Origin: Halioglobus sp.
GTDB lineage: Bacteria > Pseudomonadota > Gammaproteobacteria > Pseudomonadales > Halieaceae
Assembly: GCA_020443425.1 (NCBI GenBank)
Contig: JAGRIE010000036.1
Span: forward strand, 1 to 40,932
Direction of reading: 5' to 3'
DNA length: 40,932 nt
Shown: piece by piece, positions 8,043 to 17,759 of the stretch
How positions within the stretch are numbered: position 1 is the first letter of the stretch
Layout of the letters: the number at the start of each line of letters is the position of its first letter
Notes under the pieces: model-generated
Databases searched by the model: none
The model's input: the letters and a program-made list of their open reading frames with translations, nothing else
What the model was told of the DNA's origin: nothing
Program-made: the position numbers and the translations under genes

Positions 8043-9638
8043 ATGACTGACAGCGACCCGAACACTCCCGTCAAACAGGCGCCAGGCCTGCTGCGATCCA
8101 GCGCGCTGGTCGGCAGTATGACGATGACCTCACGGGTTCTGGGGTTGCTGCGTGACGTCGCTATTGCGGCTTTTGTCGGAGCCAGCGCCAACGCGGATGC
8201 ATTCTTCGTCGCCTTCAAGATACCGAACTTCCTGCGTCGACTGTTTGCGGAAGGCGCGTTTTCGCAGGCTTTTATTCCGGTTTTGGCCGATTACAAGGCC
8301 GAGGGCAGCGTCGCGGCGGTCAAGGCCCTCGTCGACAGGGTGGCCGGCGTGCTGGGGGGATCGCTGCTGTTTATCACGGCGCTCTCGATGCTGGCAGCAC
8401 CTGTCATAACCGCGATTTTCGCCCCGGGTTTCGTCAGCCAGCCCGAAAAATTCCGGCTGACCTCCGAGATGATTCGCATCACTTTTCCGTACCTGATGCT
8501 GATCTCCATGACCGGTTTTTGCGGCGCCATATTGAACAGCTATGGCCGCTTTGCGGTACCGGCCTTCACCCCGGTATTTTTGAATCTTTCCCTGATCTTT
8601 GCGGCACTGGTGGCGGCGCCATGGTTCGAGGTGCCGGTGTTTGCGCTCGCCTGGGGGGTGTTTTTTGCCGGGGTGATCCAGCTCTTGTTCCAGTTTCCTT
8701 CGCTGTACCGCCTGGAGTTGGTGCCGCGGCCCCGCTGGGATACCAAGGACGAGGGGGTGCGGCGTATCATGACCCTGATGGTGCCCGCGCTCTTCGGCGT
8801 GTCGGTCAGCCAGATCAATCTGTTGCTGGACACCGTACTGGCTTCTTTTCTGCCGACCGGCAGCGTGTCCTGGCTGTACTACTCCGACAGGCTGGCAGAG
8901 CTGCCACTGGGTATTTTTGGTATCGCGATTGCCACGGTGATTCTGCCGAACCTCTCCGCCCATCGGGCTGCGGCCCGCCAGTCGCATTTCAGCGGCACAC
9001 TGGATTGGGCCATGCGCTGTGTGCTGCTGATCGGTGTGCCCTCCGCGCTGGCGCTATTACTACTGGCCCAGCCAATCCTGATTACACTGTTCCAGTATGG
9101 TGAGCTGACATCCACCGATGTCGATATGTCAGCCCTGAGTTTGCAGGCCTACAGTATTGGGCTGATCGCGTTCATGCTGGTGAAAGTGTTGGCGCCCGGC
9201 TTCTATGCGCGCAAGGATACCGCGACACCTGTGAAGATAGGGATTATCGCGATGGTTGCAAATATGTTCCTGAATTTGCTGCTGGCACTGCCGTTGATGT
9301 ATTTCTGGAATATCGGGCATGTCGGGCTGGCGCTGGCGACCAGCCTTGCGGCCATGCTCAACGCAACCCTGTTGCTGCGCGGCCTGTTGAAGCGGGAATT
9401 TTACCAGTTCCAGCCGGGGTGGGCGTTGTTTTTACGGCGGTTATTGTTCGCCTGTGCCTGTCTGGTAGTCGTCATCCTGTGGTATATGCCGGAGCAACAG
9501 GTCTGGCTGCAATGGCACTGGTTGCGCCGTACCGGGGAGCTGCTGCTGCTGTGTGCGATCGGGGTGGCCGCCTACTTTGCAGCGCACTGGCTGCTGGGTA
9601 CGCGGATGTCACACCTTCGTGCCCCGCCAGCCCAGTAG
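8043..9638 (+). CDS. murJ: Lipid II flippase MurJ
   Basis: MurJ moves the lipid-linked peptidoglycan precursor across the inner membrane. The 531-residue protein is highly hydrophobic, with about 14 membrane segments. It carries family stretches SMTMTSRVLGLLRDV, DAFFVAFKIPNFLRRLFAEG, AFSQAFIPVLA, GVSVSQINLLLDT and KVLAPGFYARKD. I chose ATG 8043 because homologues begin shortly before the SMTM segment. The frame is also open from a GTG at 8013, inside the end of nudF, but that adds ten unneeded residues. It follows nudF by 23 bases and precedes ribF, as in many gammaproteobacteria. rpsT, which often lies beside murJ, is absent here. Confidence 0.95.
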   Translation: MTDSDPNTPVKQAPGLLRSSALVGSMTMTSRVLGLLRDVAIAAFVGASANADAFFVAFKIPNFLRRLFAEGAFSQAFIPVLADYKAEGSVAAVKALVDRVAGVLGGSLLFITALSMLAAPVITAIFAPGFVSQPEKFRLTSEMIRITFPYLMLISMTGFCGAILNSYGRFAVPAFTPVFLNLSLIFAALVAAPWFEVPVFALAWGVFFAGVIQLLFQFPSLYRLELVPRPRWDTKDEGVRRIMTLMVPALFGVSVSQINLLLDTVLASFLPTGSVSWLYYSDRLAELPLGIFGIAIATVILPNLSAHRAAARQSHFSGTLDWAMRCVLLIGVPSALALLLLAQPILITLFQYGELTSTDVDMSALSLQAYSIGLIAFMLVKVLAPGFYARKDTATPVKIGIIAMVANMFLNLLLALPLMYFWNIGHVGLALATSLAAMLNATLLLRGLLKREFYQFQPGWALFLRRLLFACACLVVVILWYMPEQQVWLQWHWLRRTGELLLLCAIGVAAYFAAHWLLGTRMSHLRAPPAQ

Positions 9639-9711
9639 TGGCGGCCGCCCGCGCCGTGATTTTCCCGGTTATCTAACAGTTCAGGCCATAGGCTATATAG
9701 CTCAAGTTCGC

Positions 9712-9717
9712 TATACT
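9712..9717 (+). promoter_or_regulatory. Candidate -10 box upstream of ribF
   Basis: TATACT, one mismatch from TATAAT, lies 33 bases upstream of the ribF ATG in the 111-base gap after murJ. No good -35 box is present, so the call is weak. It would start the ribF-ileS-lspA-fkpB-ispH unit. Confidence 0.35.
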
Positions 9718-9749
9718 GCAGCGTTTGGGCTGACCGGGCATTAATACCC

Positions 9750-10694
9750 ATGGAATTGATTCGAGGCCTGCATAATCTGCGGCCCAGACATCACGGTTGT
9801 GTCGCGACAATCGGTGCGTTCGATGGTGTGCACCTCGGTCATCAGGCGGTGATCCGTCGGCTGCTTGAGAAATCGGCAGAGTTTAACCTGCCCTCACTCA
9901 TTATCGTTTTTGAGCCACTGCCGCGGGAGTTCTTTTCGCCGCTCAAGGCTCCGCCGCGGATAATGAGCTTCTGGGAGAAATGCCGTGCACTGGAATCGCT
10001 GGGGGTGGATCGCCTGTTGCGCATCCGGTTCAACGAGCAGTTTCGGGGTATGTCGGCACAGCGGTTTGTCGACGATGTCTTCGTCGCGGGGCTGGGCGTG
10101 CGCTACGTGATGCTGGGCGATGATTTTCGCTTCGGTGCCGACAGGCAGGGTGATATAGATCTGGTGCGGGAGCGCGGGGCGCGGTTCGGCTTCGAGGCGG
10201 GGTCTACCCCCACGTTTGCCATCGACGGCGAACGGGTCAGCAGTACCCGTATCCGGGAGGCGCTGGAAAGTGCCGATTTTGATACCGCGGAGGCGCTGTT
10301 GGGTCGTCCATACAGCATTTCCGGCAGGGTAATTTACGGCCGCCAGCTGGGTAGTACCATCGGTACGCCCACCGCCAATCTGGAGTTGCGGCGATTGCGG
10401 GCGCCGCTGTCGGGTGTCTACACGGTCGAGGTCAGCGGCAGCGGCCTGCACCGGGCGCAGGGCGTGGCCAATGTGGGCGTGCGACCTACGGTGGATGACA
10501 GTATCAAGGCCAATCTGGAGGTGCACCTGCTCGATCGGCAGGTCGAGCTGTACGGGAGCTACATTGAGGTGACATTCCGCCACAAGCTGCGGGATGAAAT
10601 CAAATTCGGCTCTGTGAAGGAGCTGCAAGAGAACATTGCGAGGGATATAGAGCATACTCGGGCCTGGTTCAACCGGGACCGGAACTCGGTCTAA
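9750..10694 (+). CDS. ribF: Bifunctional riboflavin kinase / FAD synthetase
   Basis: RibF phosphorylates riboflavin to FMN and then adenylates FMN to FAD. The N-terminal adenylyltransferase domain (about residues 15-180) has the nucleotidyl-transferase signature GAFDGVHLGH with the HxGH pair at H28 and H31, and a later SSTRIREAL. The C-terminal flavokinase domain (about 185-310) contains GRVIYGRQLG and GTPTANLEL. The length of 314 residues is normal. It sits six bases upstream of ileS, a long-standing neighbour pair in gammaproteobacteria, and is probably cotranscribed with it. Confidence 0.96.
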   Translation: MELIRGLHNLRPRHHGCVATIGAFDGVHLGHQAVIRRLLEKSAEFNLPSLIIVFEPLPREFFSPLKAPPRIMSFWEKCRALESLGVDRLLRIRFNEQFRGMSAQRFVDDVFVAGLGVRYVMLGDDFRFGADRQGDIDLVRERGARFGFEAGSTPTFAIDGERVSSTRIREALESADFDTAEALLGRPYSISGRVIYGRQLGSTIGTPTANLELRRLRAPLSGVYTVEVSGSGLHRAQGVANVGVRPTVDDSIKANLEVHLLDRQVELYGSYIEVTFRHKLRDEIKFGSVKELQENIARDIEHTRAWFNRDRNSV

Positions 10695-10700
10695 AAAACT

Positions 10701-13505
10701 ATGAGCAATTACAAAGACACACTGAATCTGCCGGTGACGGCTTTCCCGATGAAGGCCAGCCTGGCGCAGCGGGAACCCCAGCGCCTGAAACGATGGCAGG
10801 AGATGGGGCTGTACGAAAAGATACGTGAGGCCTGCGCCGGCCGGCCGAAATTCATCCTGCATGATGGTCCCCCCTATGCCAATGGTGATCTGCATGTAGG
10901 TCATGCGGTCAACAAGATACTGAAGGACGTCATCGTCAAGTCGCGAACCCTGGATGGTTACGATGCGCCCTATGTGCCCGGCTGGGATTGCCACGGCCTG
11001 CCTATCGAACTGAATGTGGAGAAGAAGGTTGGCAAACCCGGTGCCAAGGTCACGGCGACAGAGTTCCGGCAGAAGTGTCGCGAGTACGCCCAGCGCCAGA
11101 TCGACGGCCAGCGGACAGACTTTATGCGCATGGGTGTGGTTGGCGATTGGTCCCGGCCCTACCTGACGATGGACTTCAAGTTCGAGGCAAACATTGTCCG
11201 TGCGCTGTCGCGGATTATCGAGAACGGCCACCTGCACAAGGGCTTCAAGCCCGTGCACTGGTGTATGGACTGCGGCTCCGCTCTGGCCGAGGCAGAGGTG
11301 GAGTACCAGGACAAGCGCTCTCCGGCGATTGATGTCGCCTTCGTGGCAGTCGATCCTGCGGCCTTCAATGCCGCCTGCGGTGCGCACTACAGCGGGGAGA
11401 TCGCCGTTCCGATCTGGACTACCACTCCGTGGACGCTGCCGGCCAATATGGCTGTGAGCCTGCATCCGGAGCTGGATTATGTATTGATCGAAGGCCGCGA
11501 TCGGGCGCTGTTAGTGGCGCAGGAGCTGGCAGAGCCTTGCGCTGCCCGCTACGGTCTGGAGGCTGTCAATATCCTGGGCCGGTGCAAAGGCGCGGCGCTG
11601 GAACACCAGATGCTGCAACACTGTTTTCTTGCGCGGCAGGTGCCGGTAATCCTCGGTGAGCACGTGACGACCGAGGCGGGCAGTGGCGCAGTGCATACGG
11701 CTCCCGCACATGGTCAGGATGACTTTGTGGTCGGCCAGAAGTATGGGCTGGAGGTCTACAACCCGGTCGGTGCCAACGGTGTCTATCTTCCCGATACCGA
11801 GTTTTTTGCCGGCCAGCATGTATTGAAGGCCAATACAGCCGTGATCGAGTTGCTGCAGCAGCGCGGTGTGCTACTGCACAGCGAGGAGTACGATCACTCC
11901 TATCCCCACTGCTGGCGGCACAAGACGCCGATCATCTTCCGGGCGACGCCGCAGTGGTTCGTGAGTATGCATCAGCAGGGGCTGCTGGAACAGGCACTGA
12001 CGGCCGTGGACGGCGTACAGTGGCTGCCGGAGTGGGGGCGCGCGCGAATCGACAGTATGCTGGCGCAGCGGCCGGACTGGTGTATCTCGCGCCAGCGTAC
12101 CTGGGGCGTGCCTATAGCGCTGTTTGTGCACCGCGAAACCGGTGCGTTGCACCCGGACACGACGCAATTGATGGAGCAGGTTGCGCAGCGTATGGAACAC
12201 AGCGGTGTCGATGCCTGGTTTGAGCTTGACGCGGCGGAACTGCTGGGTAACGAGGCTGGCGATTACGAGAAAGTGACAGACACGCTGGACGTCTGGTTTG
12301 ACTCGGGTGTCACGCACGCCTGCGTACTGCAGCAACGGCCGGAGCTGCAGTTTCCCGCCGATTTGTATCTGGAAGGTTCGGACCAGCATCGAGGCTGGTT
12401 CCAGTCCTCACTGCTGACCAGCATGGCAATCGAGGGTGTCGCACCCTACAAAACGGTCCTCACCCACGGCTTCACAGTAGACGGTGACGGCCGCAAAATG
12501 TCGAAATCGCTGGGCAATATCATTCCCGCGAAGAAAGTGATGGACGAGCTGGGGGCGGATATTCTCCGGCTTTGGGTGGCGGCGACTGATTATCGCGGGG
12601 AGCTGACGGTCAGCGATGAGATTTTCAACCGCACGGCGGACTCCTATCGCAGAATCCGCAATACTGCGCGTTTCCTGTTATCCAATCTCAACGGATTTGA
12701 CCCGGCTGCCGATGCGCTGGCTGCCTCTGACATGCTGTCACTGGATCGCTGGGCGGTGGATCGCGCGGCGCAGTTACAGGCAGAGATCATCGAGGCGTAC
12801 CGCGGCTTCCACTTCCACCAGATCTACCAGAAGTTGCACAATTTCTGCGCCATTGACCTCGGTGGATTTTACCTGGATGTCATCAAGGATCGACAGTACA
12901 CCACACAGGCGGACAGTGTTGCCAGACGCTCCGCACAGACTGCGATGTTCCATATTGGTGAGGCACTGGTGCGCTGGATAGCGCCTATCCTGAGTTTTAC
13001 GGCGGAAGAAATCTGGGAGAACCTGCCGGGTGAGCGCAGCCCTTCGGTGATGCTGGAGCAGTGGTATGACGGTTTGCAGCAGTTGGCTGCCGACGACGCC
13101 ATGGGGCGTGGGTTCTGGCAGCGCATGATGGCTGTGCGTGGTGCGGTGAACAAGGCGATGGAAGCACAGCGTGCAGCCGGCGTGTTGCGCGGCTCACTGG
13201 ACGCCACGGTGACGCTGTACTGTACGACTGAACTGGCAGGGACTCTGCTGGCCCTCGGCGATGAATTGCGTTTCGTGTTGATCACCTCGGCGGCTTCGGT
13301 CGAGCCACTGGAGGCGGCGCCTGCGGGCGCTGTCAGCAGTGAATTGCCAGAGCTGAAGTTGCTGATCGAGTTGGCGGACGCGGAGAAGTGTGAGCGGTGC
13401 TGGCACCGCAGCCCTTCGGTGGGCGCCAGTGCCGCACACCCGACACTGTGCGAACGCTGTATCGAAAATGTCGATGGCCAAGGGGAGCAACGCTGCTTTG
13501 CGTAA
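10701..13505 (+). CDS. ileS: Isoleucyl-tRNA synthetase
   Basis: This class I synthetase charges tRNA-Ile and edits misactivated valine. The 934-residue length is close to E. coli IleRS (938). The HIGH motif appears as HVGH at 65-68, preceded by [10 protein letters not shown], and KMSKS is at 599-603. The editing domain lies between, with TTPWTLPAN and [11 protein letters not shown]. The C-terminus has the zinc site of the bacterial type (CERCW ... CERC, residues about 894-925). This is the ordinary, mupirocin-sensitive-type architecture rather than the eukaryote-like IleS2. The 3' end overlaps the lspA start by 32 bases. No T-box or other leader is visible in front of it. Confidence 0.98.
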   Translation: MSNYKDTLNLPVTAFPMKASLAQREPQRLKRWQEMGLYEKIREACAGRPKFILHDGPPYANGDLHVGHAVNKILKDVIVKSRTLDGYDAPYVPGWDCHGLPIELNVEKKVGKPGAKVTATEFRQKCREYAQRQIDGQRTDFMRMGVVGDWSRPYLTMDFKFEANIVRALSRIIENGHLHKGFKPVHWCMDCGSALAEAEVEYQDKRSPAIDVAFVAVDPAAFNAACGAHYSGEIAVPIWTTTPWTLPANMAVSLHPELDYVLIEGRDRALLVAQELAEPCAARYGLEAVNILGRCKGAALEHQMLQHCFLARQVPVILGEHVTTEAGSGAVHTAPAHGQDDFVVGQKYGLEVYNPVGANGVYLPDTEFFAGQHVLKANTAVIELLQQRGVLLHSEEYDHSYPHCWRHKTPIIFRATPQWFVSMHQQGLLEQALTAVDGVQWLPEWGRARIDSMLAQRPDWCISRQRTWGVPIALFVHRETGALHPDTTQLMEQVAQRMEHSGVDAWFELDAAELLGNEAGDYEKVTDTLDVWFDSGVTHACVLQQRPELQFPADLYLEGSDQHRGWFQSSLLTSMAIEGVAPYKTVLTHGFTVDGDGRKMSKSLGNIIPAKKVMDELGADILRLWVAATDYRGELTVSDEIFNRTADSYRRIRNTARFLLSNLNGFDPAADALAASDMLSLDRWAVDRAAQLQAEIIEAYRGFHFHQIYQKLHNFCAIDLGGFYLDVIKDRQYTTQADSVARRSAQTAMFHIGEALVRWIAPILSFTAEEIWENLPGERSPSVMLEQWYDGLQQLAADDAMGRGFWQRMMAVRGAVNKAMEAQRAAGVLRGSLDATVTLYCTTELAGTLLALGDELRFVLITSAASVEPLEAAPAGAVSSELPELKLLIELADAEKCERCWHRSPSVGASAAHPTLCERCIENVDGQGEQRCFA

Positions 13506-14004
13506 CGGAACTCACGCTATTCCCTGGTTCATTCTCGCGGCGGTTGTGATTTTAGTCGACCAGTACACCAAGGTGGCAGCGACCAATAACCTCAGCTATG
13601 CGCAGCCGGTGGAGGTGTTCTGGTGGCTGAATATCACGCTGCATCACAATACTGGCGCGGCATTCAGTTTCCTCAGCGATGCAGGCGGCTGGCAGCGCTA
13701 CTTTTTCGCGGCACTGGCCTCGGCGATCAGTGTTGCGCTGGTGGTCTGGTTGGTGGTAATGCCGCGTGGCCAGCGCTTGCTGGCATTCAGCCTCGGGTTG
13801 ATACTCGGCGGTGCCCTCGGCAACCTGTGGGACCGCGTGGCGCTGGGGTATGTCGTGGACTTTATTTCAGTACACTATGAAAATCACTACTTTCCGACGT
13901 TCAATATTGCGGATTCCGCCATTTCGGTGGGTGCGGCCTGCATGCTATTGGACAGTTTTATACATCGAGATAAGCCCGCTGTGGGCGAGAGGAAAACCGG
14001 TTGA
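13474..14004 (+). CDS. lspA: Lipoprotein signal peptidase II
   Basis: LspA cleaves the signal peptide of diacylated prolipoproteins in the inner membrane. The two catalytic aspartates are visible as D129 (GYVVDF) and D147 (NIADSA), and NTGAAFSFL and [10 protein letters not shown] are conserved. Four membrane helices are expected. I chose ATG 13474 (176 residues), inside the end of ileS. An alternative is TTG 13498, which has AGGGGA at 13481-13486 about 11 bases upstream and would give 168 residues, nearer to E. coli (164). ATG 13468 is also in frame. The stop overlaps the fkpB start (TGATG). BamD in this window is one of its expected lipoprotein substrates. Confidence 0.94.
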   Translation: MAKGSNAALRNGTHAIPWFILAAVVILVDQYTKVAATNNLSYAQPVEVFWWLNITLHHNTGAAFSFLSDAGGWQRYFFAALASAISVALVVWLVVMPRGQRLLAFSLGLILGGALGNLWDRVALGYVVDFISVHYENHYFPTFNIADSAISVGAACMLLDSFIHRDKPAVGERKTG

Positions 14005-14453
14005 TGAGTACGGTACCTGTCAGTGAGGGCACTCGAGTTTTCCTGAATTTCTCGGTCAGCCTGGAAGATGGCTCGGAAGTGGACAGCAATTTTGGCGGAG
14101 AATCAGTCAATTTTGTGATCGGTGACGGCAGTCTGCTCCCCGGCTTCGAACGCCTGCTGTTCGGTATGTCTCCCGGTGAACGGCAGATGTTTGTTGTGCC
14201 GCCCGAGGATGCCTTCGGGCAGCCAAATGACAACAATGTGCAGTATCTGGCGCGCGACGAATTCGAGGATGACATGGAACTGGAGATCGGTCTTGTGTTC
14301 TCCTTTGCCGATGCCAGTGGTGGCGAAGTGCCCGGTATGATCATCGCGTTTGACGACGATGAGGTGACGGTCGATTTCAATCATCCCCTGTCGGGGCGTA
14401 CAATCCTCTTCGACGTGTTGATCCACAGGGTAGAGCCGGCAGAGCTGCACTAG
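14004..14453 (+). CDS. fkpB: FKBP-type peptidyl-prolyl isomerase, SlpA/FkpB type
   Basis: This is a small cytoplasmic proline isomerase with chaperone activity. At 149 residues it has the same length as E. coli SlpA. The FKBP core is split by an insert-in-flap domain (about residues 70-125, including AFGQPNDNNVQYL and EIGLVFSF). The FKBP pattern FVIGDGSLLPGFE precedes it, and TVDFNHPLSG follows. The ATG at 14004 shares its A with the lspA stop codon. GAGAGGA lies about nine bases upstream, so both coupling and an independent ribosome site are available. The neighbours lspA and ispH are its standard ones. Confidence 0.95.
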   Translation: MSTVPVSEGTRVFLNFSVSLEDGSEVDSNFGGESVNFVIGDGSLLPGFERLLFGMSPGERQMFVVPPEDAFGQPNDNNVQYLARDEFEDDMELEIGLVFSFADASGGEVPGMIIAFDDDEVTVDFNHPLSGRTILFDVLIHRVEPAELH

Positions 14454-14523
14454 GCTCACTGGGTAAACAGCGTCCGCGTCGGGGAATGGCCCCGGGTTTG
14501 CGGAGCAGGAGAAGTGTCTGGGA

Positions 14524-15474
14524 ATGGAAATTCGATTGGCTAATCCCCGCGGGTTTTGCGCCGGGGTCGATCGTGCGATTGATATTGTCAATCGGGCACT
14601 GGAAGTCTTCGGTGCCCCGATCTACGTGCGCCACGAAGTGGTGCACAATAAATTCGTGGTGGAAGACCTGCGCGCACGTGGCGCCATCTTCGTCGATGAC
14701 CTGCATGAAGTGCCGGACGACTGCATCGTTATTTTCAGTGCCCACGGGGTGTCACAGGCTGTGCGCAGGGAAGCCGCGGAGCGTTCCCTGAAGGTATTCG
14801 ACGCCACCTGTCCGCTGGTGACAAAGGTGCACGTGGAGGTTGCAGGCTATAGCATGCAGGGCCGTGAGTGTGTGCTGATCGGCCACCGCGGTCATCCCGA
14901 GGTAGAGGGGACGATGGGGCAGTATGATCGCCGCGCCGGTGGCGAGATCTATCTGGTGGAGGACGATCAACAGGCTTCTGCACTGGTGGTGAAGGACCCC
15001 GACAATTTGTCCTATGTGACGCAGACCACCTTGTCGATGGACGATACCGCCAAGGTGATCGATACCCTGCGCGCGCGGTATCCAAATATTGAGGGGCCGC
15101 GCAAGGATGATATCTGTTACGCCACACAGAACCGTCAGGATGCGGTGAAAAAGCTGGCCGCAGATTGCGATCTGATGCTGGTGGTCGGCTCTCCCAACAG
15201 TTCCAATTCCAACCGCCTGCGGGAACTGGCTGAGCGCATGGGCGCCGAGGCTTATCTGCTCGATGGGGCCGAGGATATCAACCCGCAGTGGCTGCAGGGG
15301 AAGACCCGTATCGGCGTTACCGCGGGAGCGTCAGCACCCGAGGTCCTGGTGCAGGAGGTGCTGGACGGCCTCTGCGCACTCGGCGCCAGTGCGCCGATCG
15401 AAGTTGCCGGCCGGCCGGAGAACGTCACCTTTTCACTGCCGCGTGAACTGCGTATCGCAGTGAAAAATTTGTAG
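14524..15474 (+). CDS. ispH: 4-hydroxy-3-methylbut-2-enyl diphosphate reductase
   Basis: IspH makes isopentenyl and dimethylallyl diphosphate in the last step of the MEP isoprenoid pathway, using an iron-sulfur cluster. The 316-residue protein has cluster cysteines C12 (RGFCAGV), C96 (DATCPLV) and C198 (DDICYAT). The substrate-site residues H41 (HEVVHN), H74 (SAHGVS), and H124 and E126 ([10 protein letters not shown]) are present. It ends the ribF-ileS-lspA-fkpB-ispH block. The start follows a GGAG element about 16 bases upstream and is supported by homologue alignment, since the conserved region begins at residue 3. Confidence 0.97.
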   Translation: MEIRLANPRGFCAGVDRAIDIVNRALEVFGAPIYVRHEVVHNKFVVEDLRARGAIFVDDLHEVPDDCIVIFSAHGVSQAVRREAAERSLKVFDATCPLVTKVHVEVAGYSMQGRECVLIGHRGHPEVEGTMGQYDRRAGGEIYLVEDDQQASALVVKDPDNLSYVTQTTLSMDDTAKVIDTLRARYPNIEGPRKDDICYATQNRQDAVKKLAADCDLMLVVGSPNSSNSNRLRELAERMGAEAYLLDGAEDINPQWLQGKTRIGVTAGASAPEVLVQEVLDGLCALGASAPIEVAGRPENVTFSLPRELRIAVKNL

Positions 15475-15526
15475 CCACAGCCCGGCGATAAGCGCCTTTC
15501 ACCGGGCATCATCACACCTGCATTCT

Positions 15527-15574
15527 GGCATATTCAGCCAATGCCTTGGCGCATTGTTTGGGCTTGCCTATGCT
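15527..15574 (+). promoter_or_regulatory. Candidate promoter of the minor-pilin operon with adjacent inverted repeat
   Basis: TTGGCG (15546-15551) and TATGCT (15569-15574) are 17 bases apart, each with four of six consensus bases. Immediately upstream, GGCAT (15527-15531) and ATGCC (15541-15545) form an inverted repeat that abuts the -35 box and could bind a regulator. The leader to the GTG start of fimT would be about 16 bases long. Confidence 0.45.
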
Positions 15575-15596
15575 TGTCCCGGTAAGGAGGAATACC

Positions 15597-16160
15597 GTGG
15601 ACAGGATGTCACTACAGATTCGGGGCAGGGGTTTCACCCTGGTGGAGATGATGATTGTGGTGGTGCTCATCGGCACTCTCCTGTCAGTCGGTGCGCCCCT
15701 GATGCAGCGCCAGCTGGCAGGCAACCGCCTGCACGCTGAGTCCAGCCGGTTTCTGGGCGCGATCAATCTCGCTCGCAGCGAGGCTGTGATGAGGAACCAG
15801 ACGGTCAGCATCTGTCCTTCCACGATGGCGCAGACCGGCGTCCCCAAATGCTCAGGAATCTACGCCCAGGGCTGGATAGTCTTTGCCAACCCTGACAGGG
15901 ACAAGGTGGTCGACACTGGCACCGATACCGTGCTTCGAGTGTTTGAGGGGCTGCCTGAGGGTTACCACCTGACCAATCGCAGCGGTTCACGTGATGCGTT
16001 TCAGCTGATCAACTTTCTGCCTGACGGCACTTCACACAGTACGCGCACCCTGATGTTCTGTCCTCCGCAGCAGGCACTCGCGCCATCGCTCAGTATCGTC
16101 ATGAATATCGTTGGCCGCGCGCGGCTGGTAGAGGATTGGGGGCAGTGCCCCGCTGTTTGA
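15597..16160 (+). CDS. fimT: Type IV minor pilin, FimT/FimU (GspH) type
   Basis: This is a pilin-like protein that helps prime assembly of the type IV pilus and sits in its tip complex. The class III leader is short (12 residues) and ends in glycine: cleavage is expected at G12-F13, before FTLVE, with the essential Glu at mature position 5, followed by a hydrophobic helix (MMIVVVLIGTLLSVG). A GspH-like domain fills the rest, with two cysteine pairs possible (ICPS, PKCSG, MFCPP, QCPAV). GTG 15597 is preferred over the longer frame (open to 15546) because AAGGAGG (15584-15590) lies six bases upstream. It is the first gene of the operon. Only one FimT/FimU member is present here, where Pseudomonas carries two. 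Confidence 0.9.
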   Translation: MDRMSLQIRGRGFTLVEMMIVVVLIGTLLSVGAPLMQRQLAGNRLHAESSRFLGAINLARSEAVMRNQTVSICPSTMAQTGVPKCSGIYAQGWIVFANPDRDKVVDTGTDTVLRVFEGLPEGYHLTNRSGSRDAFQLINFLPDGTSHSTRTLMFCPPQQALAPSLSIVMNIVGRARLVEDWGQCPAV

Positions 16161-16203
16161 GCAGCGGGCCGCAGGGGTCTGTGTCGAGGAAGGGAGGGCA
16201 GGG

Positions 16204-16746
16204 ATGCTCAGTGAAACACAGCGCGGGGTCGGCATGCTGGAATTTCTTGTCGCATTGATGATTTTTTCAATGGGAATGATGGGTCTGTTAACAGCCCAAC
16301 TGGTCGGCAAGAAAACCATTATCGAGGCGAGCCAACGCTCTACCGCCATTGCGCTGGCGCAGGACGTTCTCGAGCGCATGCGTGCGAATCCGGGGCAGCT
16401 GCCTGCCTATCGCGTGGTTGCGGCGGGCGATGACGCCAATCCCTTGCCGCGCCCGGATGTCGATTGCGATGTCTCTCAATGCACTACCGCCGAATTGGCA
16501 GCCTTTGATCTCTGGCAGTGGGAATCGCATCTGATGGGTAGTGCCGAGCGTGATGCGCTGGGGTATACGGGTGGGTTACTGGCACCTCGCGGCTGTATTG
16601 CCAGCGTTGCGGGGCACGTGGATATCAGCGTCAGTTGGCGCAGCGTGATGGCCACCGATGCCATGCCTGCTGAAGATTGCTTCGACGCCGTCGATACCCC
16701 CCATCGTCACGTGATAACACTGTCCAGTTTCATTGCGGGGCGATGA
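16204..16746 (+). CDS. pilV: Type IV pilus minor pilin PilV
   Basis: A 180-residue minor pilin expected in the PilY1-bearing tip complex. The leader is eight residues long. Processing is expected at G8-V9, giving VGMLEFLVAL with Glu at mature position 5. QDVLERMRANP after the helix is typical of PilV. Cysteines are clustered in the C-terminal half (VDCDVSQC, APRGC, AEDC), suggesting disulfides. A strong purine-rich ribosome site (GGAAGGGAGGG) precedes the ATG. Its stop codon overlaps the pilW start (ATGA). Confidence 0.93.
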   Translation: MLSETQRGVGMLEFLVALMIFSMGMMGLLTAQLVGKKTIIEASQRSTAIALAQDVLERMRANPGQLPAYRVVAAGDDANPLPRPDVDCDVSQCTTAELAAFDLWQWESHLMGSAERDALGYTGGLLAPRGCIASVAGHVDISVSWRSVMATDAMPAEDCFDAVDTPHRHVITLSSFIAGR

Positions 16747-17756
16747 CAGTGCCGCGCGACAAGCGGTATAGGGGGCATCGGTTATACGGTGGCGTGACAC
16801 TGGTGGAGCTGTTGATTTCACTGCTGCTTGGATTGCTGCTCAGTGGCGGTATGGCAGCTGCCTACCTGGCAGCCAAGCGAAATGCCTACTATGAGGAGCA
16901 GATGGCCCGCATGCAGGAAAATGGACGTTATGCATTGCGACTGTTGTCGAGGGAGTTGGCTATGGTGGGCTTTTACGGCGGCGTCCTGTCGCCCTCCCAG
17001 GAGGTAGAGGCGGTCGCTGTCGGTGGTGATTGCAGCGAGGGGGACTGGGCTCTCGAGGTCGGCACTCCGCTGGACGTTATCAGCGACTACAACGGGCAGG
17101 CCCCGCCAGTGTCGCTCTACAACACGATATTTACCTGCCTGGACAGCGCGGCGATTGCCCCGGGCAGTGACCTGTTAGTGATAAAGCGCACTGCCGCCGA
17201 GGCCAGCCTGCTGCGCGGTGTACCGGCCGAGACGCTGACGGCCTCTGATGTCCAGAGCTGGTACCTGCGCCTGACTTCAGGGGCTGAGCCCGAGTGGGAG
17301 CGGTTGCCGCCGGTGGATTTGCGCCATGCGTCCAGGGCCGTACCGTCGCTGAGCTATTGGGAAGCTATTTCCCGTATCCTTTTTATTCGCGCCTATTCCA
17401 ATGAGGTCGGCGATGGGCTTCCCAGCCTTTGCATGGAGACACTCGCCGGCGATGCCATGACTACCCGCTGTCTGGTGGAAGGGGTGGAAAATCTTCAGTT
17501 CGAGTTTGGTGTTGATAGCGACGGTGACGGTGTGCCCAATACGTACACGCCAACCCCCACACAGGCCCAGATGCGCAGCGCTGTGAGTGCGAAAATATAC
17601 CTGCTGCTGCGCAGTATTGGCCCGCTTCCCGGGTACCGGGATAGCAGAACGTATCACCTCGGTCGTGAAGTGCAGCCCGCGAGTGGTGATGCCTATCTTC
17701 GACGGGTGGTGAGTACCACGGTAATGCTGCGCAATTACAAAGCCCCGAGGAGTTGA
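16743..17756 (+). CDS. pilW: Type IV pilus minor pilin PilW
   Basis: A 337-residue minor pilin of the pilus tip and assembly-priming complex. The leader ends at G17, with mature VTLVELLISLLLG and Glu at position 5. AYYEEQMARMQENGRYAL follows the helix and is characteristic of PilW. ATG 16743 overlaps the pilV stop by four bases; a longer frame to 16677 exists but lies inside pilV. Near residues 258-263 the protein reads DSDGDG, a DxDxDG calcium-loop-like motif within the C-terminal domain. The function of that loop is unproven. Confidence 0.92.
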   Translation: MTVPRDKRYRGHRLYGGVTLVELLISLLLGLLLSGGMAAAYLAAKRNAYYEEQMARMQENGRYALRLLSRELAMVGFYGGVLSPSQEVEAVAVGGDCSEGDWALEVGTPLDVISDYNGQAPPVSLYNTIFTCLDSAAIAPGSDLLVIKRTAAEASLLRGVPAETLTASDVQSWYLRLTSGAEPEWERLPPVDLRHASRAVPSLSYWEAISRILFIRAYSNEVGDGLPSLCMETLAGDAMTTRCLVEGVENLQFEFGVDSDGDGVPNTYTPTPTQAQMRSAVSAKIYLLLRSIGPLPGYRDSRTYHLGREVQPASGDAYLRRVVSTTVMLRNYKAPRS

Positions 17757-17759
17757 TAC

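Noticed and set aside
9894-11465. 523-residue open frame on the minus strand
   Set aside because: It lies antisense to ribF and ileS, whose motifs are intact; the His- and Gln-rich translation is typical of a shadow frame.
15484-15508. CCGG-containing inverted repeat after ispH considered as its terminator
   Set aside because: The stem is short, the loop is long, and no T tract follows, so termination there is not supported.
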